From Agapanthus africanus (lineage: Eukaryota > Streptophyta > Magnoliopsida > Asparagales > Amaryllidaceae), in NCBI GenBank assembly GCA_030015575.1, contig CM057351.1, forward strand, positions 1,384,001-1,448,000: a DNA stretch of 64,000 nt. The letters are read 5' to 3'. Positions 1 to 12,891 of the stretch are shown piece by piece. The notes under the pieces are model-generated. The model did not search any database. It was not told the origin of the DNA and saw only the letters and a program-made list of their open reading frames with translations. The translations under genes and the position numbers were made by a program. Each line of letters begins with the position of its first letter. The stretch's first letter is position 1.

Positions 1-229
1 GTCGTGGCCTTGGGGGTAAGCCTAGCCGTAGGTCCACCCTGGGGTATCCCCGGGATGCCCATGCTCCACCACACGGCTTCTCGGTTCAAATCGTGAGCCC
101 GCGGGGTGTGTAAACATCTTAAAACAAAATTTTCGGTTCTGTTTTTGTCGGCAATCCGTGCGCGAAAAAAACGGCGGATTTTAAACGCGCAACAAGCTAT
201 CGAAGGTTTATGAGAGGCTCTGATACTAC
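1..229 (-). mobile_element. Leader and primer-binding site of a Ty1/copia element (partial, runs off left edge)
   Basis: On the minus strand this follows the LTR at 230-2226. Bases 217-229 read, reversed, as a near match to the initiator-methionine tRNA primer site TGGTATCAGAGC, used by many plant copia elements. The stretch next to it resembles the leader of the second copia copy (about 24540-24670) in order and spacing of words. No coding sequence is visible; the gag-pol part would lie left of the window. Bases 98-111 are an exact inverted copy of LTR bases 244-257. Confidence 0.6.
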
Positions 230-2226
230 TGTAAGATGAAATCACACACCCCGCGGGTTCGCGGGGAGGCGGAATACGCAAAAATATTTTTTTACGGGCT
301 TTGCAACACCGACTAAACTCCAGGATCGACCATAAACCCTAGCTAGCAAACTACTTGAGGTTTAACTACTCGGATAAATGTTATACCTCATAATATCGTG
401 TCCTTCAGGTCTTCTTGTTGTCCTCATCATCATCATAAGCTCTAAGGATCGTAACGGATCGATACCTCCTCGTCGGCCTCCTCAAGTCAAAGACGATCCA
501 TCCAAGAGTCTATAGTCCGTGCTCCAACCTCACATCCGAGGTAACTAGGGCACCTAGTTCGCTAAACTAGATGGCCTAGATAATGTAGAGAGTGAAGATG
601 GATTAGTTTGTCTCTTGGAACCCTAAGATTCTCAACACATGAGAGGTTTAGGGTTAAAAGGAAGAAGACTTGAAGAAAATGAGAGTGAAGTGTGAACTTG
701 GAAAAAAGCCTGGCTGCCCTCTTTTTAGAAATATGAAGCATACTTATATTTTAGAAGATAAATCTTTAACCAAATATAAATATCTCACTAAATATCGAGC
801 ATGCTTCAACATATCTAAAGAGTGAGTCATAACCATGAGTCACCAAGTAGCCATGCTAGATTCAATGTAAACCTGCACCTTATTTAGGTTTTAATCAAAA
901 GAAATAAAACCCTAATTAGGTGTCCTCTTCTAGAAGCTTCTTAAGTAAATTACGAGACCGCCCCTCATCTGTATATATATACCCGCATCCGTATTCCGAA
1001 AAACACGAATACAAAGAGAAGAAACAAATCCAACAATATAATACTAGGATCCGGGTTAAACTAAAGCCTACTAGAATTATCCGCCCGAACATCATACGTG
1101 CACAAGTACATGTAAGTGATCGAAGCCCTGCCGTAAACCATACGGCCTCTACATCTTTTGCCCGATGCAGGGAAACCCTCTGTGTGGGACTCTAAAGACT
1201 CGACAGTATATTGTCATTGGGTTTAACTACAAGCACGTCAGCGGTACTAGCTGCACGTAACGGCTACCCAATTATCTGTTAATAAGAAAGACGATGAGCA
1301 AACTCATCCGAACTCCTATAATCCTATCTGTGACAAAATCCATACAGTCCGGTCTGTTCGTCTAAGAGTATCGCATATCGGACCTAGGGGGATGGTAAAC
1401 GTCAGACCCCTAATAGCGCAATAAGTCATGCCGGAGTGTAGCCCAGAACACCTTGAGAAACTACTGGAATACCTACCAGTAAATCTCGCTTACCCTGGCC
1501 AGGGACTTTGTGTAATGGCTTTCCGAACACAGTGCAATATCAACCCCCAATACCGGGAGAGACGAATCGTATCTAACCGCCACTGCCTCCAAGTGCTTCG
1601 GGACAGCACCCAACTACTACCTGTTTGCATAATTCCTTTGAGCCGTGGTAGCGTAGTAATCTAAGAACAGTAGGAACACACTCGAGGCGAAGTAGCAGTG
1701 TAAGGTCGACGGACTAAGCTGTATTCATTTCACCTAGGAACTGCTATCCGACGATAGGTATAATACCCACCAGCAGTTCCCGACGAGTCCTGTCCAGTGT
1801 ACTCATAACCCAATGAGCACCTGCATACTATCTTCAGTACGGCGTACTAATGGTTGTAGGACAGACCATCTCCCATGCCGGGATAAGACGCGTATACACT
1901 AGTATACTCTAGAGTATCGATGTCCCGTCTCAATAATCCTACGACTAGGGACCTGTTTAGAATGTGCTTATAGACTACCCAGCCCCCACTAGTGTGACTA
2001 CCATCACAACACTGGTAATCAAGCAAAGATCATAAGGGCTCTACCAATATGTATAAGCGATATGCTAAAAGACACACATGCACATATTGAGATAGAATCA
2101 AACCAGGTAACATACTACCATTTTGAGCAAGACTGTTAATACAACTGTGAATATCCCAAGCTTCCATTAAGTAATATACAAACCAGTATGATACAATAAT
2201 GGCATCTAGGGCATATATCACTAATA
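230..2226 (-). repeat. Copia LTR, copy 1 (5' LTR, Angela-like)
   Basis: About 2.0 kb, homologous along its length to 24684-26598. Read on the minus strand it starts with a degenerate form of TGTTAGTGTATATGCCCTAG and ends in CTTACA just before the primer site. The word ATATGCCCTAGAGGC near the start is typical of Angela/BARE-like copia LTRs, so the lineage call is inference from a short match. The right flank (from 2227) continues as element B LTR sequence, so this element sits in the B 5' LTR. The other end lies outside the window, so no target duplication can be checked. Short open frames inside are chance. Confidence 0.65.
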
Positions 2227-2564
2227 GATTGGTACGTAGCGTATCTCATAGTATGAGAGGTCACTTAAAAGACACCTACATAAATTCATGTGCCGTTGTC
2301 CTGTGGGTTATGACGAGGCCTGTAATACATATTACCATAGTCCACGGGGTAAGATGAACTCCTCTCGTATACATGAATACCTTCTTTACCAAATTACAAA
2401 TAATCATGTCAGAATAACAATCTCATACCTCTAAATAACCATGCTTAGATATTCTCATAGATAACCTTGCATGTTCACTTTTACTTGGTTTCTCTTCACT
2501 TTATATACCATCTTCTTTAACTTCTTTGGGAACTTACCGAGCGCTAGTTCATTGACGATATTCC
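2227..2564 (+). repeat. Element B 5' LTR, left visible piece
   Basis: Aligns with 22976-23315 in the 3' LTR of B (shared landmarks: the 'tatctcat..catgagaggtcacttaaaag' region, the 'actcctctcgtatacatga' region, and 'cttaccgagcgctagttc'). It is bounded on the left by the copia LTR and on the right by the Athila element. By eye it differs from the 3' LTR at roughly 15% of sites, making B the oldest datable element here. The last five bases (2560-2564, ATTCC) are the target duplication of the Athila insertion. Confidence 0.8.
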
Positions 2565-4164
2565 TGATTGTTAGAGTTTTTGCATGCTTAGTTTTAGTTA
2601 CCACAATCAAGCCGGTTTCGCTTGGTAGCTAGCCGGTTGAGTACGGGTTGGTCCACGGAGAGATGAGAATCTTTTTCTTAGTGTTTTAACGAGTTGAGTC
2701 CAATTTGTCAGGTTTGTTTTGTTTCGCTATGTGCTAAAATATGTATAAAGAGAGGTTGTTAGGGGTGGGATTAGGTTAGATTGAGTTAGGAGTCACTCAC
2801 TTCTTTCGTTGCCACTCTTGATATCGGTGTTACGGTAATCGAGAGTCGCTCACTTCTTTCGTTGCCACTCTTGATATCGGTGTTACGGTAATCGGCAACA
2901 ACGGGGATTAGCACGACTAGGAATGAAACTTGCGAGTATAAGCTAGGCTTTCCAACTCTTAATTCCTTCCGTTTGGTACTTTTCCGTCCGTTCTTGGCTC
3001 TTAGCCTTAACCTCTCCGGTTAATTCAACCACAACCAGTCTCACTAGGGAATCACCGCTATCATGTAGGATAGGGTGCCGTAAGGAGCGGATTGTGGTTC
3101 AATTAACGAGAGTCCGAATAAAGATGTTGGGCAAAGAAAAGAGTGAGAGAGATTTCCTTCTCTCAAACTTTCCTTATCCAACCCTAACAAGTGAGAAACC
3201 ACTCACCCATTAAAAAGAAAAAGAAAATAAAACAAAGGAGAAAGGTAAAAAGAAATGGGTTAGAAAATCACAACTGGCTATTTGAGACATCATTTTGGCA
3301 AGGATCATACTTAAGCATCATTGTTGTAAGGATAAAGGAAAATAGAAGAAGAAAGCAAACAAACATACAAATAACAATAACTAATTTAACAAAAGAAAAT
3401 TGCAAGTAAGATAATAGAACGATTACAAGACATGCAAGTAAATAAAAAGAACTCTTCTTTTATTCATCATTACTCATGAAGCTCACTACAATGTTAATGG
3501 AGAAAGATGAAGAGGAAGAAGAACTATAAAATCTTATCCTAAAATTTAATACAAAGAAAAGCACCCTTTACTTGGCTTAGAACTGAGCTGTTTATAGGCA
3601 GACAAATAAAACCCTAGGGATACAATCTGAGCCCAAATACAATTACAAAACTACCATTAAAAAATGAGTCAACACAGAGTTGACTCGGCCGCGGATTCGC
3701 GGCCATTTGATGGAATTGGGGGTTCATCTTTTCTGGGATTTTCCATGTTGCTGCTATCTTCTATTTGGCACACTTGGATTCTCAGGATCTCTTCATTTTT
3801 CTTCCAGATTTCGAGCAGTCCAAAAAGGTGAAATGATGTGGACTTTTTGCCATGATTTTCTTGAGATCCGCGTTGAAATCTTGAATCTTGTGCTGCCATT
3901 GTGCTTTGTGCATGAAATGACCAATGATTTGCCATTTTGTCCCTTGAACTGGTATGCGGCATCATATGGATAGTGAGCGGAGACCCGTATTTATCTGTGG
4001 TTGGCAGAAGTCCTGAATTTGTTGCGCCTTTTCTTGAATTTCACTGTTTAGAGCTGAGAACCTGTAACCTGCAATTATTCAGTAAACACGGATCAAGAGT
4101 ACCTACCTATATGCAATATGATCAAGAATGGGCGGTATAAAAATGCAAAAATCTGATATGAACA
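2565..4164 (-). repeat. Athila 3' LTR
   Basis: 1600 bp; plus-strand start TGATTGTTAGAG and end GATATGAACA. Matches 14142-15714. It contains a tandem copy of about 55 bp ('cactcacttctttcgttgcc...', about 2790-2895) that is single in the other LTR, and a perfect GC-rich hairpin at 3687-3704 (GGCCGCG, 4-base loop, CGCGGCC). Confidence 0.92.
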
Positions 4165-5655
4165 AATACCCCCAAACTTATCATTTGCTCGTCCCGAGCA
4201 AAGCCATTTTATTCACAAAAGTCCTACCTCACTTTCGCAGGGAACACGATTACACTGAGCTCGTGCAACAAGCCGTTAAACCTCTAGGTGTCCCTAGTAG
4301 GAGGAGTGTTGTATCCTGAGGGTTTTCAGCGGATACTACCCATAAAATCCGATCAAATTGGCCGTCGACTCTAATTCTACAGTTCAGTATTCTAGCAAGA
4401 AACTCTATCATCTTTAACTTAGAAATTATCAACCCGTATTTTTCACACTTCCTTTTCATTTAACTTAAGATCCTATACGTTTTGCCAGTTTATAAAGCTC
4501 TCTGCATCTCTTGAGTTTTCCTTCTAAAACACCATCTCAAATCCGGAATTTTTATCATCTCTACTGAAGATATAAGCCATGTTTTTCATTTTTAGCTCTC
4601 CTCCAAACTCTGATCATATACCCCTATGTGTGTATAATTATCACCCCTACACTTGGAAATTCAATTCAAGCTATAATACCCTTGGCTTAATACCTAGTAC
4701 TACTTCTTTTTATTAATGATGGACGGTTTTACTCATACATCTTTCATGCGACTATTAATACTTCTTGAGGCACTAACATCCGATTACTGAATGTATGAGC
4801 TTAAAGCGTAAATAGCAGTTTCCAGGTCTTGTATTTTATTCTTTTTTTTTATTTCAAGACCGGATATATTTTTCAATGATGCTTTATGGTGGTTAGCTTT
4901 AAATGCCGTTTTTTCTTTCATACTAGGCTTTCAGGCAAGAGTATTTCTAGGTATCTTCTACTATCCCAAGTTTCAAGGTGCGTGTATGTGCGATTTGTAG
5001 GGTATATATTTTCAGAATTTGGACTTAAGGGTCAGAATTATTTTTCAGACTTACACTTCAAATAGAGTTTTCAATACTCTCCCCTTATTTCGACTTAGCC
5101 CAAGAACTGAACTCAAAATTTGCTTATTTCTAAATAAACTGCAAGGACGTATATTTTCTACAGTTATACTTCAAGAAAGGTTATTTTTAGAGTTTTTAAT
5201 TTACTAAATTTAGGATCTAGTTTTTTTCTAACTAGTTAATCATCATATCGAACTCGAGTCAAATTTGGCTAATATTGAAATTTTCAATTTTTAAAATTTT
5301 TAAAATTTTTCATTTTTTAATATATTTTTTTTACAAAGACGCAATGCAGAAAAATGCGATAAGGAATTAAATATGCAAGGAAAAACAAATATTTACAAAA
5401 AATAAAAAAAACGTGCAGATGCAATGCAAAGATAACTATTTACAAGCAAACCTCACCCCCAAATTTACTGACAGCAGTGTTCTCACTGCTCCCTGCGGCG
5501 TCTCCTAGACACGGCCTCACTTGTTCCATCCTCTCCCATGTCTGTCCCTCTACCCTTCGATCGTGCTCGTTCCTCTCTTGCTAGTAGGGTGTATATTCCC
5601 TGTTCCAGACTCGTCAACCGCTGATCAAAGTTTGTCAGCATTCCTAACACTCGTT
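4165..5655 (-). other. Athila 3' non-coding region with polypurine tract
   Basis: No gene. Read on the minus strand, a purine-rich run ending in GTTTGGGGGTATT abuts the 3' LTR start TGTTCATATCAG; this is the expected polypurine tract (plus strand about 4165-4180). The rest is AT-rich, with poly-T and TTTAAAA runs near 5270-5330. The short open frames here look like chance. Confidence 0.7.
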
Positions 5656-6492
5656 CTACCCCTTATGGGTACGTCGTATCAAGCGCGCTTGCGCAGCAGG
5701 GATTAGCTCTTCATCGCTCACTGTGGAGCTCGAGCTGGGGGTCTTGGCCATCACATCTTCGGCCGGCTCGGTGCGCGACCATAAAGCATGAAGTCGTATG
5801 TAGGATGTGGAGACACCCTCAAGAAGGGGTCGAATGGGAACCCTACCATGCATGTAAATTTCAAATTCTCCAACAGGAAGGAAATAGCGACACAGTTGTG
5901 TCACCAACATCGGGCATGGATAATTGGCAGCCTTCTTGCCGGTGCCAAGCGAGTGTAGCAACACAGTGCACTTGTCATAGCTAGGGTTTTTGGTCATTAA
6001 TGTGTGCACTATGTGAAGGGATGGGGTAAAAAATGTGGTGTTGTGCAAAATGCCGAAAATGTTGTTTTGTGACCAACGACACACTGTTAAAACATTCGCA
6101 TAAAGCGTGTGAGCCTGAATGCCCTTCCTAGGCTCCCTAGAATAGTCATCTCCCATTAATGGTAGCTAGTCCTCAAAGCGGAGGAGTTGTTCGTGTACGG
6201 GGATTCGTGGTATTAAGGTGACTTCGTGAATGAAGTCCCTATCGATAATAATTTCGCGATCCCCCCACAATAAACGTATGAACCCGTGATTTGCTAAACA
6301 CCCCTCTTCCATACTATCAAAGAAACGCGCAACGAGATCCAGAAGAGCGAATGCGTTTGGATGGTTAAATAACAAAAAATTCCATCCGCGCTTTCGGATC
6401 TCATCGCCGAAATAACTACCGTAAATATCATGTGCAAACAAGTGGGATAAGTCCCGTTCAAATTGCAAAGTAGTGCCATGGACAAAGAGCAA
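5656..6492 (-). pseudogene. Athila ORF at the envelope position (fossil)
   Basis: Lies downstream of integrase on the minus strand, where Athila elements carry a third, env-position ORF. The readable part includes 'RKRGWNFLLFNHPNAFALLD' and 'IDRDFIHEVTLIP', resembling the plant-transposon ORF3 type often annotated as 'putative plant transposon protein'. I see no convincing membrane anchor. It is separated from the integrase end by about 0.5 kb without a gene (6493-6997). It looks broken. Whether such ORFs ever act as an envelope is not established. Confidence 0.55.
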
Positions 6493-6997
6493 ATACTGAA
6501 TTATTGAATCGACAGAGAGGAGAAAAGAATCGCAAACCTCCTCTGAAAATTTCAGAGGGTGACGTCGCTAAGGTGCGGCGGTTGCGCGGTGGATAGGCTC
6601 TTCGGCGGCGGAAGCATGGCAGGAAGAGGCGGTCATCGGTGGAAATTGGAGCGGCGGTTAGGGTTTGTTTTTAGGTTAGAATAACGTTCTGGAAATGCAG
6701 AAAAAGGGGGTCGAGATGTATTTATAGGGGCTGAAAGAATCTTCAAGAAAATAAAGATCAAGAATCAAGAATCAAGAATTGTTAAGATGATATCCAAATC
6801 GAATGAGTTATCAAGATTTGTAAAGAGGCTCGTAGGAATCGATCCAATCGATAATGATGATGAAGACTTATGATTACAAATTCTTATTCATTGATGATTT
6901 GTTGCTAGATCGATGACGATCAACGAGAATTAGGGATCTAGCGAATAAACTAGGAGCTCCTGCAACATCAGGAAGCTTGGTGGTATGCGGAGGAAGC

Positions 6998-9900
6998 TTA
7001 GTCAATGTAAACCGGTTCCTGCAACATCAGGAGCTCCTCCGATGGGTCTGCGGTGAGGAACGGTTTTACCCTGTGTCCGTTCACTTTGAATAGTGAACCG
7101 TCCTCTGGATTCTCCAAATGCACCACGCCGTGCGGATATACAATCCGCACCAAAAAGGGTCCTTTCCAGGGAGATTTGGGCTTACCGGGATGAAAATGTA
7201 GCCGGGTGTCGTAAAAAAGCACTTGTTGTCCAGGTGCGAAAGTTTTGCGCGTAAGGTGTTTATTGTGAAACACCTTCGTTTGGTTCTTAATGACAACTGC
7301 ATTTTCCTAAGCTTCATCCCAAAGCTCGTTCAGTTCGTTGAGCTGCAGCTTTCGATAGCTGCCCTCATCTTCAAGGGTTAGATTCAGCTCTTTAATCGCT
7401 CAAAATGCGCGATGCTCGATTTCCACAAGAAGGTGGCAAGCCTTTCCGTAAACAAGCCGATAAGGAGACATGCCAAGATCAGTCTTATAAGCAGTTCGAA
7501 ATGCCCAAAGGGCATCAGTGAGTTTCAAAGTCCAATCCTTACGGTTCTTGGAAACCGTTTTCTCCAATATTTGCTTGATTTGCCGATTTGAAATTTCGGC
7601 TTGCCCACATGTTTGAGGGTGGTAGAGCATGGATAGCTTATGATTAATGGAATATTTCCACACCAAGGCCTCAAAAGTCCTATTACTGAAATGCGTTCCA
7701 TTGTCGCTAATGATCGCGCGGGGGTGCCCAAACCGGGAAAAGATGTTTTCCTTAAGAAATCTAACGACAATCTTGTTGTCGTTAGTCCGGCTTGGCACAG
7801 TCTCGACCCATTTAGAGACATAATCAACAGCTAGAAGAATATACAGGTTCCAAAAAGAGCTTGGAAACGGTCCCATGAAATCAATTCCCCAAAGATCGAA
7901 AATCTCGACAACTAAGATTGGTTGGAGTGACATCTCGTTTCTCCTGGATATCCAGCCCAAGTGTTGGCATCGGGAGCAAGTCTTGCAGTAATCATGAGAA
8001 TTTTTGAAAAGTTGTGGCCAGTAGAAGCCACACTGCAAGACTTTCTCGGCTGTCTTTCTTGGGCCAAAATGCCCGCCACACGCTTGATCGTGGCAAAACG
8101 ACAGCACACTTTTGAACTCATTATCAGGAAAACACCGACGAATAATCTGGTCGGGACAGTACTTGAACAGATAGAGTTCGTCCCAGTAAAAGTGTTTTAC
8201 TTGGGATAAGAATCGAAGTCTGTCCTGACTTGATCATTCGTTCGGTAGTAATTCTGTTGCCAAATAGTTCACAATATCTGCGAACCAGGGTTCGCACGAT
8301 ACTGTCAAGAGTTGTTTATCCGGAAAAATGTCGTTGATTGGAAGTGGAAGTGTCGGCGAAGAAGGAAGTCGTGAAAGATGTTCGGCCACTACGTTTTCAC
8401 ATCCTCTTTTGTCCTTAATGACAAGGTCAAATTCTTGAAGCAAGAGGATCAAACGTATCAACCGAGATTTTGCGTCCTTCTTCGCAAAAAGATGGCGTAG
8501 AGCATAATAGTATGTGTAGACAATGACTGGAGAGCCGATCAAGTAAGGCCTGAATTTTTCTAATGCAAACACAACAGCCAAGAATTCCTTCTCTGTTGTT
8601 GTGTAATTCAGTTGGGCATCATTTAGGGTCCGGCTAGCATAGTAGATTACTTGCGGTATTTTATTGATGTGCTGTCCAAGGACCACACCGATAGCATAGT
8701 CGGATGCATCGCACATAATCTCAAAGGGATACGTCTAGTCAGGAGAAGAAAGAACGGGAGCAGAAGTGAGTGAGCTTTTTAGTGATTCAAACGCAGTCAC
8801 ACAGCTTGAGTTGAAGTCGAATGTGGTATCCTTGGCCAGAAGAAGAGTCAAGGGTCTAGCAATCTTGCTAAAGTCCTTGATAAACCGTCTATAAAAACCG
8901 GCGTGGCCAAGGAAAGCTCGGATGTCTCTGACGCATCTGGGAGGTGGGAGATTGGAAATGACTTCAATCTTCGCTTTGTCCACCTCAATGCCATTTTGCG
9001 AAATGATATGTCCTAGGACAATACCTTCGCGTATCATGAAGTGGCACTTCTCCCAGTTCAAAGTGAGGTTTTTATTCTTACACCGGGTAAAGACAGCGTC
9101 GAGTGTAGACACTCGTCAAAGGAATCGCCAAAGATGGAGAAATAATCCATGAATATCTCCAAGAATTTCTCCACCATGTCAGAGAAGATTCCCATCATAC
9201 ACCGCTGGAAGGTAGCGGACGCATTGCATAACCCAAAGGGCATGCAGCGATATGCAAACTTGCCGAAAGGACAGGTGAACGTGGTTTGTCCTAGTCTTTC
9301 TCGGCAATAGGAATCTGGTTGTAGCCGGAGTAGCCGTCCAGAAAACAGTAGTACTCATGTCCAGCCAATCGTTCGAGCATTTGGTCAATAAATGGTAGCA
9401 GAAAGTGGTCCTTCCGCGTTGCGGCGTTGAGTTTTCTATAATCAATACATACTCACCACCCAGTCTGGGTGCGAGTAGGGATTAACTCATTTGCCTCATT
9501 GGTGATGACCGTTATGCCCGACTTCTTAGGGACAACGTGGATAGGATTGACCCACTGGTTATCTGAGATAGGGTAAATCATACCACTATCCAGACATTTG
9601 ACGATCTCTTTTTTCACAGCCTCCTTCATGACTGGATTTAGTCGCCTCTGTGGATCCCTGGCTGGTTTGGCATCATCCATCACATGAATGTGATGTTCAA
9701 CGATCAGGGGACTAATCCCTTTGATGTCCGCCATTGTCCAGCCAAAAACTTGCTGATTGCTGTGCAAGACCGTGAGAAGGGCTTTCTCTTGCTCTGGAGC
9801 TAGAAGAGCCGAGATGATGATAGGGAGGGTCTCATTCTCACCTAAGTAAGCATACTTGAGGTGAGACAGCAACGGCTTGAGTTCAAGCGTTGGAGGTGAA

Positions 9901-10910
9901 ACGATTGAAGGCAAGATTGGTGAAAATGTCTCGAACTCAAAGGATTCCAGTAGAGGCTCAAAACGAGTGTATGCGACCGAGTTGGATAGTTCATCTAATG
10001 CATCCGGAAATTCAAAAGATTCAAGCTCGGGTGGCGACAGGCCAAGATCGTTCGGAAAAGTGAAACACTCATAATTATTGTCGAGAGTGGAAGAAGCAGT
10101 AGGTTCAAAGAAGAACGCACTAGTGACGTCAAGATTGCTATGATCGAACAAGAACTCCTCGAATTCACAGTCCTCTGGGGTAATCTCCTGGATCGAACAA
10201 ACGTCTAGTATATGGGCATTAGGTTCGAAGGGCTGATTCCCTAACCTAAAAATGTTGAGTTCAATTGTCATGTTACCAAAAGATAGGTTCATCGAACCAT
10301 TTTGACAATTGATTATAGCATTTGAGGTTGAAAGGAATGGGCGACCGAGTATCACCGAAATTTGATTCCGGGGGTTAGCTACAGGTTGTGTGTCTAAAAC
10401 AATGAATTCAATGGGGAATATGAAGTCCCCAACCATTATTAACACATCCTCTAGCTCACTCCTAGGATGGGTGATAGATCGGTCGGCCATTTGGAGAGTA
10501 CAATGTATGGGTTTCATCTTTCCTACACCTAGTTGCTCATATACAGAATACGGAAGCAAGTTAATACTGGCACCAAGATCCAAAAGTACGCGGTTGATGT
10601 TCTTATCCCCAATGGTTATTGAAATCATAGGATAGCCAGGGTCCTTCCGTTTTTTATGTAAAGGTTGGGTAAGAGTATCACTCACAGCACTAGCTAAGAA
10701 AACCTTCTTGGGTACCTGAGATTTCCTCTTCTTAGTGCACAAGTCCTTCAAGATTTTTACGCAGGAAGGGACTTGTTGGACTGCATCTAAAAGGGGAATG
10801 TTGATGTTAACCTGCTTAAACAACTCCAGAATCTTCTCCATTTGTGGATTTTGTTTATTAGACCTCAACCGGTTTGGAAATGGAACGTTTTTGAAATTGG
10901 TTGAGTCCAA
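6998..10910 (-). pseudogene. Athila pol: protease, RT, RNase H, integrase (fossil)
   Basis: Order on the minus strand: retropepsin-like protease (about 10650-10270; 'LLDLGASINLLPYSVYEQLG', 'ILGRPFLS'), reverse transcriptase (about 9750-8735; 'MPFGLCNASATFQRCM', then the connection region 'LGHAGFYRRFIKDFSKIA'), RNase H ('YYASRTLNDAQLNYTTTEKE', about 8716-8234), and integrase (about 8107-7000) with the zinc-binding part '[11 protein letters not shown]', the catalytic-core landmarks 'GIDFMGPFP' and 'ISDNGTHF', and the C-terminal 'SPWKGPFLVR' segment. Comparison with the Athila lineage is from memory of the family. Broken in several places. Confidence 0.9.
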
Positions 10911-12891
10911 TACTTATGGAGGAGATTGTGGAGTTGGAACGGATCCCAAAGATGGAGTTTTAGTGGAGTGAGATGTGGGTCCGTTCAGAGCAGCAAAAGA
11001 AGAAGAGCCTTTTGAAGAATGGGGAATAGGCACAGAAGACGAAGAAGAAGAAGAAGAAGAAAAAGAAGAAGAAGAAGAAGAAGCGGCCGGGGTGTCATCA
11101 TCTATCCGCGTGCCTATGTTGTTGTGCAGTATCCTTCCAGATATCAACGAAGTCACGGCACTTACATTATGGTTCTGTTGTTCAAGAGCAACATGTACAT
11201 TATGTGGGTGACCAGGATTTGGGTGTGGTTGAGATGGAAGCTTCCCTTTCTCTCGCTCGCTTAAAGCTGCATTCAGTTGTGCAATCTGGGCTTCGATGGT
11301 CTTGATGCTTTGCCCGTGTGCAGCAGTGTGCTGCACCAAAGACTGAATAGAAAACTGGATGTTGGCGGTAGATTGAGTCAATTGCTTTACAAACGCCACC
11401 AGACTCCGTTCTAGCGAGAAAACCTTATCATTGTTTGACGGAACAAAGTTGTTTTGAGGAAAAGAATTGTTGGGTGCAAAGTTGTTCGTCGGATTTTGAA
11501 AAGGTTGGGGTTGGAAGGGCTGCTGATATTGATGTTGAGTTTGTTGCTGAGTTTGTTGTTGAGGAGGAGGAGGCTTCTGGAAGTTGTTGTATCCTTGGAA
11601 TTGATGCCGGTTCTTAGTCCAAGTGAAATTGGGATGGTTCCTCCAACCGGGATTGTAAGTGGAAAAGTATGGATCATTTCTTGGTCTTTACTGAAAGGAA
11701 GCATTGACCTGATTCTGTCCTTGAGAAGGTGGGTTGTAAGGACACTCTTCAGTCAAATAGGATGGATCAGAACAATAAGCGCAGATGGTACGAGGGGGAA
11801 GAGCAGGGGCAGGAGAAGGAGATGAGAATTTGCTCTCAATTGCTTCCAGTTTTCGTGTGATTGCTGCCATCTCGGCCTTCATTGCAATTGAGATATCGAG
11901 TTGATGAATGCCTGCCCTAGAGAGACTGAGAGAAGTAGTAGAAGAAGAAGTGTTCGGTCGTGTGCTTTCTCACTGAAGCTTCTGTTCCGTAAGATCGTCG
12001 AAGAATTGCCAAGCTTTCTCGTCAGATTTGGATAGGAAGTGGCCTTGACAAATGGTTTCCAACAACTGCTTAGTTGTTGGATTCAGACCCTCGTATAAGG
12101 TCTGGAAAAGTTCCCATCTCTCAATACCGTGATGAGGGCACTGAACAAGAAGGTCTTTGTATCGGTCAAAGCACTTCCAAAATGGTTCGGTAGGAAGCTG
12201 GGAAAATTGGTTGATTTCGTTTCGGATCCTCGCGTTTTGTGATTTGGGTAGAATTTTTTAAGAAACACTTTTATAAACTCATCCCAACTGGTTATGAATG
12301 CGATGCGGTGCTATACAGCCACTTCTCAGCAAGGTCACACAGAGTGAAAGGAATGACTCGTAGCCGTATAGCATCATCGGACAGTTGGGTTTTCTTCCTT
12401 ATTGCACAGACATTCTAGAATTTGTTGATGAAGATATAGGCATCTTCGGATTCCAGCCTGTGAAATTTGAGCAACATGTTGATGAAGTGGGGCTTAATTT
12501 CGAAATTATCCCCATTGGCCGGCGGAAGTGAAAGACAGGTAGGAAGTGCAGAGCTGGTAGAATAGAAATGATCCTGGAGTGTGATTCGCTGCGGCGATTC
12601 AACAGGAGGTAGTTACGGGTTATTCGCTCCTAAATGGGGTGGAATCAGTCCCGGCGGAGTTAAAGGGATGTTATAAGGAAATCCTGACATCTCAGAAGAA
12701 GAATTTAGTGATGGTGATGGTGAAGGTGAAGATGTATGAACAGAATCTCGGTCAACATCGGAGTTGGCCGGCAAAGGTAAGGGTGAAAGAGGCGTGGAGG
12801 GAGTTTCGACGTCGGAGTCGATCGCGTAGTCGGTAGCGACTAACGAAACACGGACAAGGCGGGCACTAGTGTCCCGAGTCCAACCGGACAT
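10911..12891 (-). pseudogene. Athila gag (fossil)
   Basis: The N-terminal part near 12891 is Ser/Pro-rich; the late part carries a Cys-rich 'CAYCSDPSYLTEECPY' patch (about 11780-11740) and the Athila-like heptad region 'IKTIEAQIAQLNAALSEREK' (about 11310-11240). A GAA/GAG-type microsatellite on the plus strand (about 11038-11084) encodes a poly-Ser run on the minus strand. Broken; number of breaks not resolved. Confidence 0.8.

Noticed and set aside
3191-3409. Lys-rich 72-residue frame
   Set aside because: A-rich stretch of the Athila LTR; the other LTR does not keep it as a frame.
10975-11825. Plus-strand Glu/Arg-rich frames
   Set aside because: Antisense shadows of the Athila gag; the GAA-type microsatellite makes the charged runs.
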